From NCBI GenBank assembly GCA_021799875.1, contig JAJYZP010000006.1, forward strand, positions 1 to 63,184: DNA of 63,184 bases, given 5' to 3'. The DNA is from Actinomycetes bacterium. GTDB taxonomy: Bacteria; Actinomycetota; Acidimicrobiia; Acidimicrobiales; Acidimicrobiaceae. A program made the translations under genes and the position numbers. The notes below the pieces were generated by a model, which worked only from the letters and a program-made list of their open reading frames with translations, ran no database searches and was not told where the DNA came from. Shown here piece by piece: positions 47,178-55,371 of the stretch (its first letter is position 1; each line of letters opens with the position of its first letter).

Positions 47178-47852
47178 ATGGCAATCGATGTAATCACTCG
47201 TGATGCAGCCTCCCTCGGAGACGCGGAGCTTTCGGAGATGGCCGAGTTTGCCCTCGCCCAGGGAACCCCATTCGATGTTGGATTTCTCTCGAAGCTTCGC
47301 GAGGAGTGGGTCCTGTGCACCGAGATTCGTGACGATGACAAGCTCATCGCTAGCGCACTGTGCACTTTGGAGCGCATTGGCGGTACGCCGTCCATCTTGA
47401 TTGGCTTGGCCGTGATTGAATCGGGGGCGCACGAGAAGGAGATTCTCTTCGAACTGCTCGCAGAGCAGTATCGAAAAGCGCTTCTTGCATTTCCTGATGA
47501 GGATGTACTCGTCGGTGTTCGTCTGGTGAGTCCTGCTGGTTACGACGTCTTCACTGGCCTTGAAGATATCGTCCCTCGACCGGATCATAAGCCCACCGGC
47601 GAAGAGCGAGCTTGGGCGCGCAGATTGGCTCGACGATTCGGAGCAGAGACGCAGCTCGACGATCGTACTTTTGTGATCTCGGGAGGTGGCACGGCCGCTG
47701 CCCATCTCGCCTACGGCAATGTCGAGCTTCGAACGCCTGATGGGTACGGAATCCACTTTGAACAGGTTGTGAGCGAAGAGAACGATACCCTCGTGGCGTT
47801 CGGCTGGGCTATGGCCGAGAGGCTGGCCGACGGTTCACTGCCGGGAGAGTAG
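47178..47852 (+). CDS. Protein of unknown function
   Basis: 224 residues, soluble, acidic, with no motif I recognise with certainty. The order of strands and helices (MAIDVITRDAASLGDAELSE; LVGVRLVSPAGYDVFTGL) recalls the GNAT acetyltransferase fold, but no acetyl-CoA P-loop (Q/RxxGxG/A) is seen. ATG 47178 follows AGGAG at 11 bases; the frame is open further upstream. It follows dnaE by 77 bases. Confidence 0.6.
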   Translation: MAIDVITRDAASLGDAELSEMAEFALAQGTPFDVGFLSKLREEWVLCTEIRDDDKLIASALCTLERIGGTPSILIGLAVIESGAHEKEILFELLAEQYRKALLAFPDEDVLVGVRLVSPAGYDVFTGLEDIVPRPDHKPTGEERAWARRLARRFGAETQLDDRTFVISGGGTAAAHLAYGNVELRTPDGYGIHFEQVVSEENDTLVAFGWAMAERLADGSLPGE

Positions 47853-47919
47853 TTCTCTCGAGACCCTCTACTGGAGAGCTCCGTGCTCCCTTGTTGAGGA
47901 GTATCTTGTTGAGGGGTAA

Positions 47920-47949
47920 TTGAGATTGGCTCGTGTGGGTCCCTAGACT
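47920..47949 (+). promoter_or_regulatory. Promoter of the amidase gene
   Basis: TTGAGA (47920-47925) and TAGACT (47944-47949) are 18 bases apart, and the -10 box ends 7 bases before GTG 47957. No Shine-Dalgarno sequence precedes that GTG, so the message is probably leaderless. Confidence 0.5.
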
Positions 47950-47956
47950 TCGGTCT

Positions 47957-49342
47957 GTGGACCTGCTATCACTTTCGCTGACAGAAATCATTAAGCTCCT
48001 CGATGCTCGCAGCGTGAGCGCTGTTGAGGTCGTGTCGCAAACGTGTGCACGCATTGAGGAGAAGAATCCTGCTCTCAACGCAGTCGTGTCGTTCCAACCG
48101 GATCGGGCTATCGATGAAGCTCGGAGAATCGACGATAGAAGAGCGCGTGGTGAGGTTGTGGGTCTTTTATCTGGCGTTCCGTTCGTCGTGAAAGATCTGG
48201 AAGATGCAGCTGGCTTCGTGACCACCAAGGGATCGCTCTTGCACGCTCATGACCCAGTGGCAGTGTCAGACTCCTACCTCGTTGGGCGTTTTCGGGCCCT
48301 GGGGGCGATCGTCGTGGGTAAGTCGAATACTCCTGAGTTCGGCTGGACCGGGGAGACCGTGAACCGAGTTTTTGGAGCAACGAAGAATCCGCACGACCCG
48401 AGGTACTCTCCAGGAGGGTCTTCTGGAGGCAGCGCGTGCGCCGTTGCGTCTGCGATGGTACCATTTGCTACCGGATCCGACGGAGGTGGATCTATCCGTA
48501 TTCCATCTGCGCTCTGTGGTTTGAGTGGCTTTAAGTGCTCTTCGGGGGTTGTGCCAGCTCCTAGTGCAGTCGCTCCGAGCTGGTTCGATCTCTCGGTGAG
48601 TGGTCCTCTGGCAAGAAGCTTCGACGATCTTGCCCTACTCCTCGACGAAGTCGCAGTGTTCGAAGAGGGCGATCTTCGTTCGCATCTGCTCTACCCTGGC
48701 CTCTTCCGACAGCATGTCGCGCTTCGACGAGCTCCTCGACGACTCCTCGCCTCCCTGACGCTCGGCTACGCTCCAGTCGATGAAGAGGTTCGACGTGTCT
48801 TTCTCGCATCCGTGGAGCGCATCCAGATGAGTGGGGTCGAGGTCTCCTGGAGGGAGGATATCTTCGACGTTGATCCGGTCTTCTCCTGGATGACTCTCAC
48901 TTCAGCGATGACGCGTGCGACTTTGGAATCTGAAGGTCTCTCCAATGAGGACGAACGCTTGGACCTTGGACTGCGGGAGGTGCTGCGCCACGTCGAGGAT
49001 CTCTCTTCCTCGCAGCTCCTCGCTACACTTGGGGAATCGTATCGTCTTACCTATCGACTGTCAGAGGTGATGGCCGGGTTCGATGGTCTGTTGACTCCGA
49101 CCGTATCGACCACGACCCCGCTGAGCGGGTCAAGTGGGACGGTCAACGGGATCCCTACCTCGAACTGGGTGCGCTTTACTTATCCCTTCAACATGACACG
49201 TTCGCCGGCTGCCACCATTCCCGTCGGAGTGAGTGAGAGCGGGCTTCCTCTTGGGATTCAGCTCGTTGGCCATAGAGATGGGGATCGTGCCTTACTGGGA
49301 CACGCCGCATTCTGTGAGGATCTCTTCTCCCACAAAGCGTGA
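47957..49342 (+). CDS. Amidase signature family protein
   Basis: A 461-residue amide hydrolase. The Ser-cisSer-Lys triad is visible: GVPFVVKDLEDAAG gives the Lys (about residue 77), SPGGSSGGSACAVASAM and the following SDGGGSIRIP the serines. The C-terminal TIPVGVSESGLPLGIQLVG is typical. GatA, of similar length, needs GatB and GatC, which are not seen here; this is more likely a catabolic amidase. GTG 47957 was chosen because of the promoter spacing. Confidence 0.87.
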   Translation: MDLLSLSLTEIIKLLDARSVSAVEVVSQTCARIEEKNPALNAVVSFQPDRAIDEARRIDDRRARGEVVGLLSGVPFVVKDLEDAAGFVTTKGSLLHAHDPVAVSDSYLVGRFRALGAIVVGKSNTPEFGWTGETVNRVFGATKNPHDPRYSPGGSSGGSACAVASAMVPFATGSDGGGSIRIPSALCGLSGFKCSSGVVPAPSAVAPSWFDLSVSGPLARSFDDLALLLDEVAVFEEGDLRSHLLYPGLFRQHVALRRAPRRLLASLTLGYAPVDEEVRRVFLASVERIQMSGVEVSWREDIFDVDPVFSWMTLTSAMTRATLESEGLSNEDERLDLGLREVLRHVEDLSSSQLLATLGESYRLTYRLSEVMAGFDGLLTPTVSTTTPLSGSSGTVNGIPTSNWVRFTYPFNMTRSPAATIPVGVSESGLPLGIQLVGHRDGDRALLGHAAFCEDLFSHKA

Positions 49343-49459
49343 CCACGGCCGGACAAGTCGGGTATCTATACGCATCTTTTTCGGTGCATCTGTTAGGTAT
49401 CCGTTACTTTATGGCGCAAATTTGGGGACCTATGTATGGTAAAGGTTACACATCCGCAC

Positions 49460-49465
49460 TAAGAT
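49460..49465 (+). promoter_or_regulatory. Candidate -10 box before the XRE regulator
   Basis: TAAGAT fits TANNNT and ends 6 bases before GTG 49472, again a leaderless arrangement. The -35 region is not clear. Confidence 0.4.
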
Positions 49466-49471
49466 CGGATC

Positions 49472-50494
49472 GTGTCTCAGCTTCGTAAGTACCGTAAGGA
49501 GCGGGGTTTGACGCAGGTCGAACTAGCTCGAAAGGTAGGCATGTCCCGTGGGGCGTACCTGGCACTTGAGGCGGGGGAGTCTACGGCGAAGGTCTCGACT
49601 GCGTTACTGCTCGCTCGTGTCTTAAACACAACGGTTGAGAACCTCTTCGGGGATGACGTGGGTCGAGACCAGCACCATCTCTTGCTAACCGCTCCGCTTC
49701 GCAGGGTTCTCATTGGTGAGGTCGGTGGGGAGCGCATCGTTCGTGAGGTCGGTGATCTGGCGCTCTCTGAGCGACTTCGTCCTGCAGATGGAGTTCTCGA
49801 CTCGACGGAGACGATCGTCGAACAGCGCTCCACTTCGGTCTTCGTGACGGGCTGTGATCCCTGTGTCTCTCTTGTCGTTGGTCACCTAGCGCAGAGCAGA
49901 GCGGGTGTGAACTTTCGTTGGATTGGTGGGGCTAACGCTCGTGCTCGCCGGGAGCTTGAGCATGGGATGACGCACTTCGCCGTCATCCATGGCGACTCTG
50001 AAGCGGCAGCCTCCGCGAGCGTTCCGAGCGGTGATGCACTCGGCCGGCTCCCGCTTGCGCAGTGGAGCTTGGTCTTGGCGATGGCTCCTCATCTCTCGAG
50101 AGGAGTCTCATCGTTAGAGGATCTCGTCGGTCGTGATCTGAGGTGGGCGCTGCGCGAGCCGGGGTCGGGCGTTCGTACATTCTTAGATGATTGGCTGTTG
50201 GGTCGTGGGCTCATCTTGGGAGATGTGATGGGCTCGTCGCGACAGTACGAAGATCACTTCGATGTTGCCTCCGCCCTGAGCGATGGTCGGGCAGACGTTG
50301 GACTCACGATGGGTTGGGTAGCGGCAGAGTACTCCTTGGCGATGGTCGAGGTTGGGGTCCAGCGCAGTGAGCTGTGGTATCGGAGAGATCGGGTTGGTAG
50401 TGGAGATGTTGACGCAATCGGTTCGACGCTTAACTCGAGTGGGTTTCAACGCGAGCTCAATGCTCTCTTTGGGTATCGCTCGCTCGTCGGTTGA
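49472..50494 (+). CDS. XRE-type regulator with a binding-protein-like domain
   Basis: 340 residues. The N-terminal helix-turn-helix is LRKYRKERGLTQVELARKVG (about 4-23) with SRGAYLALEAG as recognition helix. From about residue 100 onward the protein resembles a periplasmic binding protein of the molybdate/tungstate group (FVTGCDPCVSLVVGHLA; LREPGSGVRTFLDDWL; DVASALSDGRADVGLTMGW), but without a signal peptide. Such proteins sense an oxyanion or pterin inside the cell. It stands directly before the transporter genes, so it probably controls them. Ligand identity is inference. Confidence 0.8.
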   Translation: MSQLRKYRKERGLTQVELARKVGMSRGAYLALEAGESTAKVSTALLLARVLNTTVENLFGDDVGRDQHHLLLTAPLRRVLIGEVGGERIVREVGDLALSERLRPADGVLDSTETIVEQRSTSVFVTGCDPCVSLVVGHLAQSRAGVNFRWIGGANARARRELEHGMTHFAVIHGDSEAAASASVPSGDALGRLPLAQWSLVLAMAPHLSRGVSSLEDLVGRDLRWALREPGSGVRTFLDDWLLGRGLILGDVMGSSRQYEDHFDVASALSDGRADVGLTMGWVAAEYSLAMVEVGVQRSELWYRRDRVGSGDVDAIGSTLNSSGFQRELNALFGYRSLVG

Positions 50495-50676
50495 GGACGA
50501 GATTGACTCTCCTCTGTGGTGTGGAGGTCGTGCGTTACCGATAGCTCGAGAGGGGTGTAGGGCGTGGTCTTCAAACGCTTCATGTGGATTGCAGCTGCCT
50601 CGTGGGGCAGAGGGCTCGTCGGTCTGGAAGATGGTGTGGGTAGGTAGTGGAGCTCGTAGGAGGAGAGGGTAGGGAC

Positions 50677-51636
50677 GTGGTACAACGTGAGATGGTTCTA
50701 AGGAGAGACGGCCGCAGTCTCGTGAGGTTCGGACGCATAGCTGGTGTCCTCGTTGTGATGATGGTGAGTACCTTGTGGTACGCGAGTCAACGGCCTGGTC
50801 CTGTGGGAGCGCAGGTGGTCCCATCAGCCCGTGCCAAAGGTTCGGTGAACCTTTTCTACGCTGGATCTCTCGTTGGACTGGTCACACAAGATCTCGGCCC
50901 GGCGTTCCACAAGGCGACGGGGTATACCATCAACGGTCTCCCGGGTGGGTCAGGCGAACTTGCGAATGAGATTAAGACCGGCGCGCAGAAGGCCGACGTC
51001 TTTCTCTCGGCTGCTCCTTCGGCCGATCTCGCTCTCGAAGGCACAAAGAACGGTAACTGGTTACATTGGTACCTACCGCTTGGTGAGACCCCGCTGTTGA
51101 TTGGCTACAACCCGCACTCTCGTTACGCACATCTCTTTAGATCAGAGCCTTGGTGGAAGGTGCTCGAGACCAAAGGGTTCCTCTTGGGCCGTACCGACCC
51201 GGCTCTCGATCCTAAGGGAGCACTCACTGTCCAGCTGGTCAGGAAGGAAGCAGGGCGGCTTCACGATCCGGCCTTGGTGCAGAACGTGCTGGGCTCGTCT
51301 GAGAATCCGGCGCAGGTCTTTCCAGAGGAGACGCTCGTCTCGAGGCTGCAGGCCGGGCAGCTCGATGCGGGCTTCTTTTTTGGCATAGAGGCGAGGGTTG
51401 CCAAGCTTCCTACTGTATCGACGGGCATCACTCTGTACGGTAGCTATACCGTATCGATCGTTCGAGGCGCCCCTGATACCGGCGCGGCTGAGGCGTTGGT
51501 ACGGTTCCTCTATAGTCCGGAGGGCCAGCGCATTTTGAAGGCGAATGGAGTGCAACCGGTGAAGCCTCACATCGTTGGATCGAAGAAGGCGTACCCCAAG
51601 GCCTTGAGGTCTCTCTTTGCGCGTTCGAAGCGATAG
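50677..51636 (+). CDS. Molybdate/tungstate-type ABC transporter binding protein
   Basis: A 319-residue extracellular binding protein. A hydrophobic segment (IAGVLVVMMVSTLWYA, about 21-36) is the signal or anchor, with possible cleavage after VGA; no lipobox Cys is seen. NLFYAGSLVGLVTQDLGPAFHKATG and GGSGELANEIKTGAQKADVFLSA match the ModA/WtpA pattern in which the oxyanion sits between the lobes. GTG 50677 follows AGGAGGAGAGGG at 7 bases; ATG 50692 is an alternative. The end overlaps the transporter gene by 20 bases. Molybdate versus tungstate is undecided. Confidence 0.85.
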   Translation: MVQREMVLRRDGRSLVRFGRIAGVLVVMMVSTLWYASQRPGPVGAQVVPSARAKGSVNLFYAGSLVGLVTQDLGPAFHKATGYTINGLPGGSGELANEIKTGAQKADVFLSAAPSADLALEGTKNGNWLHWYLPLGETPLLIGYNPHSRYAHLFRSEPWWKVLETKGFLLGRTDPALDPKGALTVQLVRKEAGRLHDPALVQNVLGSSENPAQVFPEETLVSRLQAGQLDAGFFFGIEARVAKLPTVSTGITLYGSYTVSIVRGAPDTGAAEALVRFLYSPEGQRILKANGVQPVKPHIVGSKKAYPKALRSLFARSKR

Positions 51637-53476
51637 GGGCGCCCCTGCGATCGCTGGGATTTTCCGGAGACCCTCCGGTGCTCTCTCGCTGCTCTCGGTA
51701 GCAGGAGTTCTCTTCGTCGTCGTACCCATTGTGGCTTTTGCAAGCTACGTGCTGGCGCACCTTTCGAGCCTGACCTTTCGTGGCGTCAGTTCGCCGGTGG
51801 TGGTGTCCATCACGGCAACGACCGTTGCGGTGGTGATTGGTGGGCTCGTTGGAGTGCCCTTAGGTTATGCGCTCAACGCTTCACAGCGCCGAGCCGCTCG
51901 GCTGATTGGACTTTTGGTACGGCTTCCCCTTGGGCTCCCTCCGCTCTCTGCGGGCCTGCTACTTCTCTTGGCGTTGGGTCCTTACACGTTGCTTGGGCGA
52001 GCGACCGGTGGTTCTCTGATCGACACGTTCGCTGGCGTTATCGTCGCTGAGGGATTTGTCTCACTGCCTTTCATTGTCGAGACCGCCCGAGCGAGCTTTG
52101 CTTCTGGAGACGAGGATGCTCGGAGACTCGCGCGCTCCATGGGCATGGGTGCAGCGAAGGTCTTCTTACTCATTGCGGTGCCGGATGCTTGGAGAGGGCT
52201 GCGGATCGGACTGACTCTGGGATGGCTGCGAGCCTTCGGTGAGTTCGGTGCGACCATCTTGGTGGCCTACCACCCCTACGCTCTTCCGGTCTTCACCTAC
52301 GTTCAGTTCTCCGGAGCCGGCCTCCCCTCGGCGACCGGAGTGGTTCTCGTAACGATGCTGGCCGCTTCGATCGGTTCTGTGCTCCTCATCTCGATTCGCT
52401 ATCCACTGCGGGTAGCGATCTGGGCCCTCGCTCGCACGAGGTGGCCGTCCTCGCACACCGACATAGCAGAAGCCACTTCGGTACCCTCTGGAGAGGGGTT
52501 ATCGTTCTACCTACAAGGTCGGGTTGGTACTTTTCGCTACTCCTTTCGGACACAGGCTCCGGTGACACATCTCGGCGTGGTCGGCTACTCCGGTTCCGGT
52601 AAATCGGCCTTGCTCTCTGCTCTTGTTGGCTGCGGTGGCCCGGTCAGGGTCGATGCTTCAAGCTCGGCTCAACTTGGGGGACGTGATCTGTGGAGAGATG
52701 GAGTTCGACTGAGCTGGGTACCACAAGGATCGGGACTCTTTGGGGGGTACAGGGTTCACCAGCAGCTCGAGATCGCTCGTTTGTTATCGGGCGCAGGACG
52801 CTCTGAGATGGATGAGGTCATTACGACCTTTGAGCTCGAGGACCTCTTGTGGCGGTCGGTCCGAGAGTTATCTGGTGGACAACGGCAGCTCGTAGCGTTG
52901 GCGCGTGCGGCGCTCCTTCGACCTCAAATCCTCCTGCTCGATGAGGCCTTCTCTGCCATGGACACGCCGCTTCGTGCGAGAGTGATGCGGGTGGTCAGTC
53001 GAATCGTTCGAGAGAGAGGGATCGCTCTGGTGCTCGTGACTCACGATATCTCTGAAGCACTCTGGTTTGGGGACTCCATCATGGTAGTAGCCGATGGTCA
53101 GGTGATGAGAGAGCGAACCGGGATGGAGCTTCTTGAAGATCCAGGTGACAGGCCGGTCGCTGAACTCGTGGGTTTTGAGAATATCGTACGGGCGAATCTC
53201 TTTCGAGACGATGCCGACGAGAGCGAGTCGGTCGCGATTCGGCGATCTTGGGTACGTTGTGGCCCGGAGGGCCGTGGAGTAAGGGCCGTGGTGATCGAGG
53301 TACACCCGTTCCCTGAGGGCCTAGTTGTTCGTGCGCAGACCGATTCTGGGGAGCTTATCGAGGCGGTCTTTGACCCTTTAGGAGATGCAACAGATCTCGA
53401 CCCTGCTTCTCTTTACGTTGGGAGACCCGTGGGGCTGACGCTGCGACGTGACGACGTGCCGAAGCTGAAGGTGTGA
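51617..53476 (+). CDS. Fused permease-ATPase of a molybdate/tungstate-type ABC transporter
   Basis: 619 residues combining what are usually two proteins, ModB and ModC. About 20-275 is the permease, with several membrane spans and the EAA loop DEDARRLARSMGMGAAKVF. About 290-515 is the ATPase: GYSGSGKSALL (Walker A), WVPQGSGLFGG (Q-loop), LSGGQRQLVALARAAL (signature), ILLLDEAFSAMD (Walker B) and VTHD (H-loop). The last 90 residues are a TOBE-like domain that may bind oxyanion. The TTG start overlaps the binding-protein gene by 20 bases. A dimer would give the whole transporter core. Confidence 0.85.
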   Translation: MRVRSDRGAPAIAGIFRRPSGALSLLSVAGVLFVVVPIVAFASYVLAHLSSLTFRGVSSPVVVSITATTVAVVIGGLVGVPLGYALNASQRRAARLIGLLVRLPLGLPPLSAGLLLLLALGPYTLLGRATGGSLIDTFAGVIVAEGFVSLPFIVETARASFASGDEDARRLARSMGMGAAKVFLLIAVPDAWRGLRIGLTLGWLRAFGEFGATILVAYHPYALPVFTYVQFSGAGLPSATGVVLVTMLAASIGSVLLISIRYPLRVAIWALARTRWPSSHTDIAEATSVPSGEGLSFYLQGRVGTFRYSFRTQAPVTHLGVVGYSGSGKSALLSALVGCGGPVRVDASSSAQLGGRDLWRDGVRLSWVPQGSGLFGGYRVHQQLEIARLLSGAGRSEMDEVITTFELEDLLWRSVRELSGGQRQLVALARAALLRPQILLLDEAFSAMDTPLRARVMRVVSRIVRERGIALVLVTHDISEALWFGDSIMVVADGQVMRERTGMELLEDPGDRPVAELVGFENIVRANLFRDDADESESVAIRRSWVRCGPEGRGVRAVVIEVHPFPEGLVVRAQTDSGELIEAVFDPLGDATDLDPASLYVGRPVGLTLRRDDVPKLKV

Positions 53477-53570
53477 GCAGAGCCGTTTCATTGAGTTGGC
53501 GACCGAAAGCGAGCTGTACAGAGTGCGATGCCCGTGCGGGGACTTGGCTCGGACAGGATTCCCTTGATTT

Positions 53571-53592
53571 TTCTCGCCGGATTCGGCGAGAA
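53571..53592. repeat. Perfect hairpin after the transporter gene
   Basis: TTCTCGCCG and CGGCGAGAA pair without mismatch around a GATT loop, 95 bases after the transporter stop. There is no T-run after it, so it may be a weak terminator or an RNA-stability element. Confidence 0.6.
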
Positions 53593-53659
53593 GGTTGGAG
53601 AGACCTGAATAGATTAGAAGAATTTTGTCTAACTGTCGGTCAAGCTCCACGGGAGTGGG

Positions 53660-53665
53660 TAAGTT
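53660..53665 (+). promoter_or_regulatory. Candidate -10 box of the DUF1707 gene
   Basis: TAAGTT fits TANNNT and ends 6 bases before ATG 53672, a leaderless spacing. The -35 box is not clear. Confidence 0.4.
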
Positions 53666-53671
53666 TTTTCT

Positions 53672-54130
53672 ATGAGGAACGAACCGTTGCAAATGAGGGC
53701 CTCCCACTCCGATCGTTCACGAGTTGAAAATGAGCTTCGCCTCGCCTTCCAAGAGGGTCGAATCCAGCTCGATGAACTTGATCAGCGGTTGACCTTGACA
53801 AACGAGTCGAAGACCTACGAGGACCTTTTTCGTTGTGTCGGAGACATTCCTGGTGGTAGTGACTTGATCTACCAGATGAGCGCGGCCGCGCAGAAGACCT
53901 CTGTCGCTCCCGGCGTGGATCCTGGTTTCGTGGCGCAGAGCTACTATCGCAGACGTAGAAGCTTCCGGCCTATCGGGATCGCACTTGCGGTCTTTTTTGC
54001 GTTCAATCTACTGAGTTCGGCCTTCATAGGTGGCTTCGGCGATGGGCCAGGTCCATTCTTTAATCCCTTACCCTTCCTGCTCTTTATTGGCGGGGGAGTG
54101 TATCTGTTTCGACGACTGGCAAGACGATGA
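53672..54130 (+). CDS. DUF1707 membrane protein
   Basis: 152 residues. MRASHSDRSRVENELRLAFQ followed by GRIQLDELDQRLTLTNESK is the DUF1707 domain, a short actinobacterial module of unknown function, often placed before membrane segments. A basic YYRRRRSFRP is followed by two hydrophobic stretches (about 104-120 and 132-147). ATG 53672 fits the -10 box; ATG 53693 is in frame. The stop overlaps the next gene (ATGA). Confidence 0.8.
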   Translation: MRNEPLQMRASHSDRSRVENELRLAFQEGRIQLDELDQRLTLTNESKTYEDLFRCVGDIPGGSDLIYQMSAAAQKTSVAPGVDPGFVAQSYYRRRRSFRPIGIALAVFFAFNLLSSAFIGGFGDGPGPFFNPLPFLLFIGGGVYLFRRLARR

Positions 54131-54363
54131 TCGGTAGATCGATGTCGTGGACGGTCAAGATCGTCCTCTTGGTGATCGTGGCTTTCCTTGTCATCTCTGC
54201 TTTCGCTATCGCCTCTACGATCTTTCACATCCTTGAGATTGCCGTGCTGATCGGAATAGGAATCTACCTTTTTCGCAGTGCGAAGAAGGCGAAGTCCAAG
54301 CTGTCGGAGCACAAGAAGGTGCGCTCACAAGCAAAGATGGAGCGAAAAGCCGCTCGTAAGTAG
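54127..54363 (+). CDS. Small membrane protein with a basic tail
   Basis: 78 residues with two hydrophobic segments (about 8-28 and 31-48) and a strongly basic end (SEHKKVRSQAKMERKAARK). No known domain. The ATG overlaps the DUF1707 stop by 4 bases, so the two are made together and may form one membrane complex. Confidence 0.65.
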   Translation: MIGRSMSWTVKIVLLVIVAFLVISAFAIASTIFHILEIAVLIGIGIYLFRSAKKAKSKLSEHKKVRSQAKMERKAARK

Positions 54364-54382
54364 CGCTCCCATCCCCTGATAG

Positions 54383-54985
54383 TTACGATCGACCAAGGTC
54401 GTAGAACTCTGGGTTTGGCATCACTTTGGCGAAGCCGACGAGGCGGTTCGAGAGTGCAAAGAAGGCGGCGATCGATCCAATAATCCAGATATCGTTATCG
54501 TCGCAGCCAACGTCGTAGAGCGGATGGAAGTCGCTTGGCCCAACGGTGTTGGCGTGTTGAGAGACCTTGTGTGCGTAGGCGAGGATCGCCTCCTCTCGAT
54601 CGGAGAGTCCCGCGCTCGAAGGGTCGACGCTGACCTGATCGGCGAGGTGCGCTTTGCCGGATCGAATGCGCAAGATTGCGCCGTGAGCGATCACACAGTA
54701 GAGACACTGGTTCCTCGCTGACGTCGAAACAACGATCAACTCCTTTTCGGCGTGTGAGAGTCCAGATGGTGATCGCATGAGGGCGTCGTGGTAGGCGAAG
54801 AAGGCTCGAAACTCGTCCGGCCTATGAGCTAGTGCTCGATAGATGTTCGGAAGGAAACCTGAGCGCTCTTGGACGCTTTCAAGGATCGCTGCTATGTCGG
54901 ACGGAACATCGTCGATCGGGCGCTCCGATGCGTCATACCAGTGAGGGACGTTTCGATCCTTCGATGCCTGCTGATTCTCTGACAT
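54383..54985 (-). CDS. AhpD/carboxymuconolactone decarboxylase-like protein
   Basis: 200 residues of the peroxidase-related AhpD-like fold. NQCLYCVIAHGAILR contains the CxxC and the following His typical of alkylhydroperoxidase-like proteins. The helices SGFLPNIYRALAHRPDEFRAFFAYHDALM are characteristic. AGAGAGG lies 5 bases before the ATG. It could act against peroxides or as an oxidoreductase; the partner is not known. Confidence 0.82.
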   Translation of the reverse strand: MSENQQASKDRNVPHWYDASERPIDDVPSDIAAILESVQERSGFLPNIYRALAHRPDEFRAFFAYHDALMRSPSGLSHAEKELIVVSTSARNQCLYCVIAHGAILRIRSGKAHLADQVSVDPSSAGLSDREEAILAYAHKVSQHANTVGPSDFHPLYDVGCDDNDIWIIGSIAAFFALSNRLVGFAKVMPNPEFYDLGRS

Positions 54986-55355
54986 GGTGACCTCTCTTAG
55001 GTGCGAACTCTGACGATTAGCTCGAAGGGAACGTGTCGTCTGGGCGAACGTGGGGGTCGAGATCCCAACGACCTCTGACCGATGAGCTTGTGCGCTCTAG
55101 GTGTCCCCACTTGTTGTACAAGACTCGTTCCACATAGGTCAAAGCTAGTGAGCACTCGATGGTGGACCGTGCTCTTTGTAAGGGGTTTCTCGATCTCTTC
55201 GGAACCTTCCGTGATATGGTCGTCGTTTCGCATGAAGGGTGCTCTGAGTAGTCCAATGGGGCGGCGGAGAGATAAGGCGGCGCAGCGAACAGTTGGGGCA
55301 AGCGCTCTATGCAGTGTCGATCCGTTAGGAGCGAGAGAGTGAGTATGTCGATCCG
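54986..55355. other. 370-base gap ending in a tandem repeat
   Basis: No supported gene. The promoter of the AhpD-like gene (-) should lie at its left side. At its right end is a 26-base tandem duplication that reaches into the next minus-strand gene. Confidence 0.5.
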
Positions 55356-55371
55356 TTAGGAGCGAGAGAGT
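55315..55371. repeat. Tandem duplication of 26 bases at a gene end
   Basis: Two identical 26-base copies (55315-55340 and 55346-55371) with a 31-base period; each contains TGTCGATCCGTTAGGAGCGA. The second copy includes the last codons and TAA of the APH-fold gene on the minus strand; the first lies beyond the stop. A slippage duplication is the simplest reading. Confidence 0.75.
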
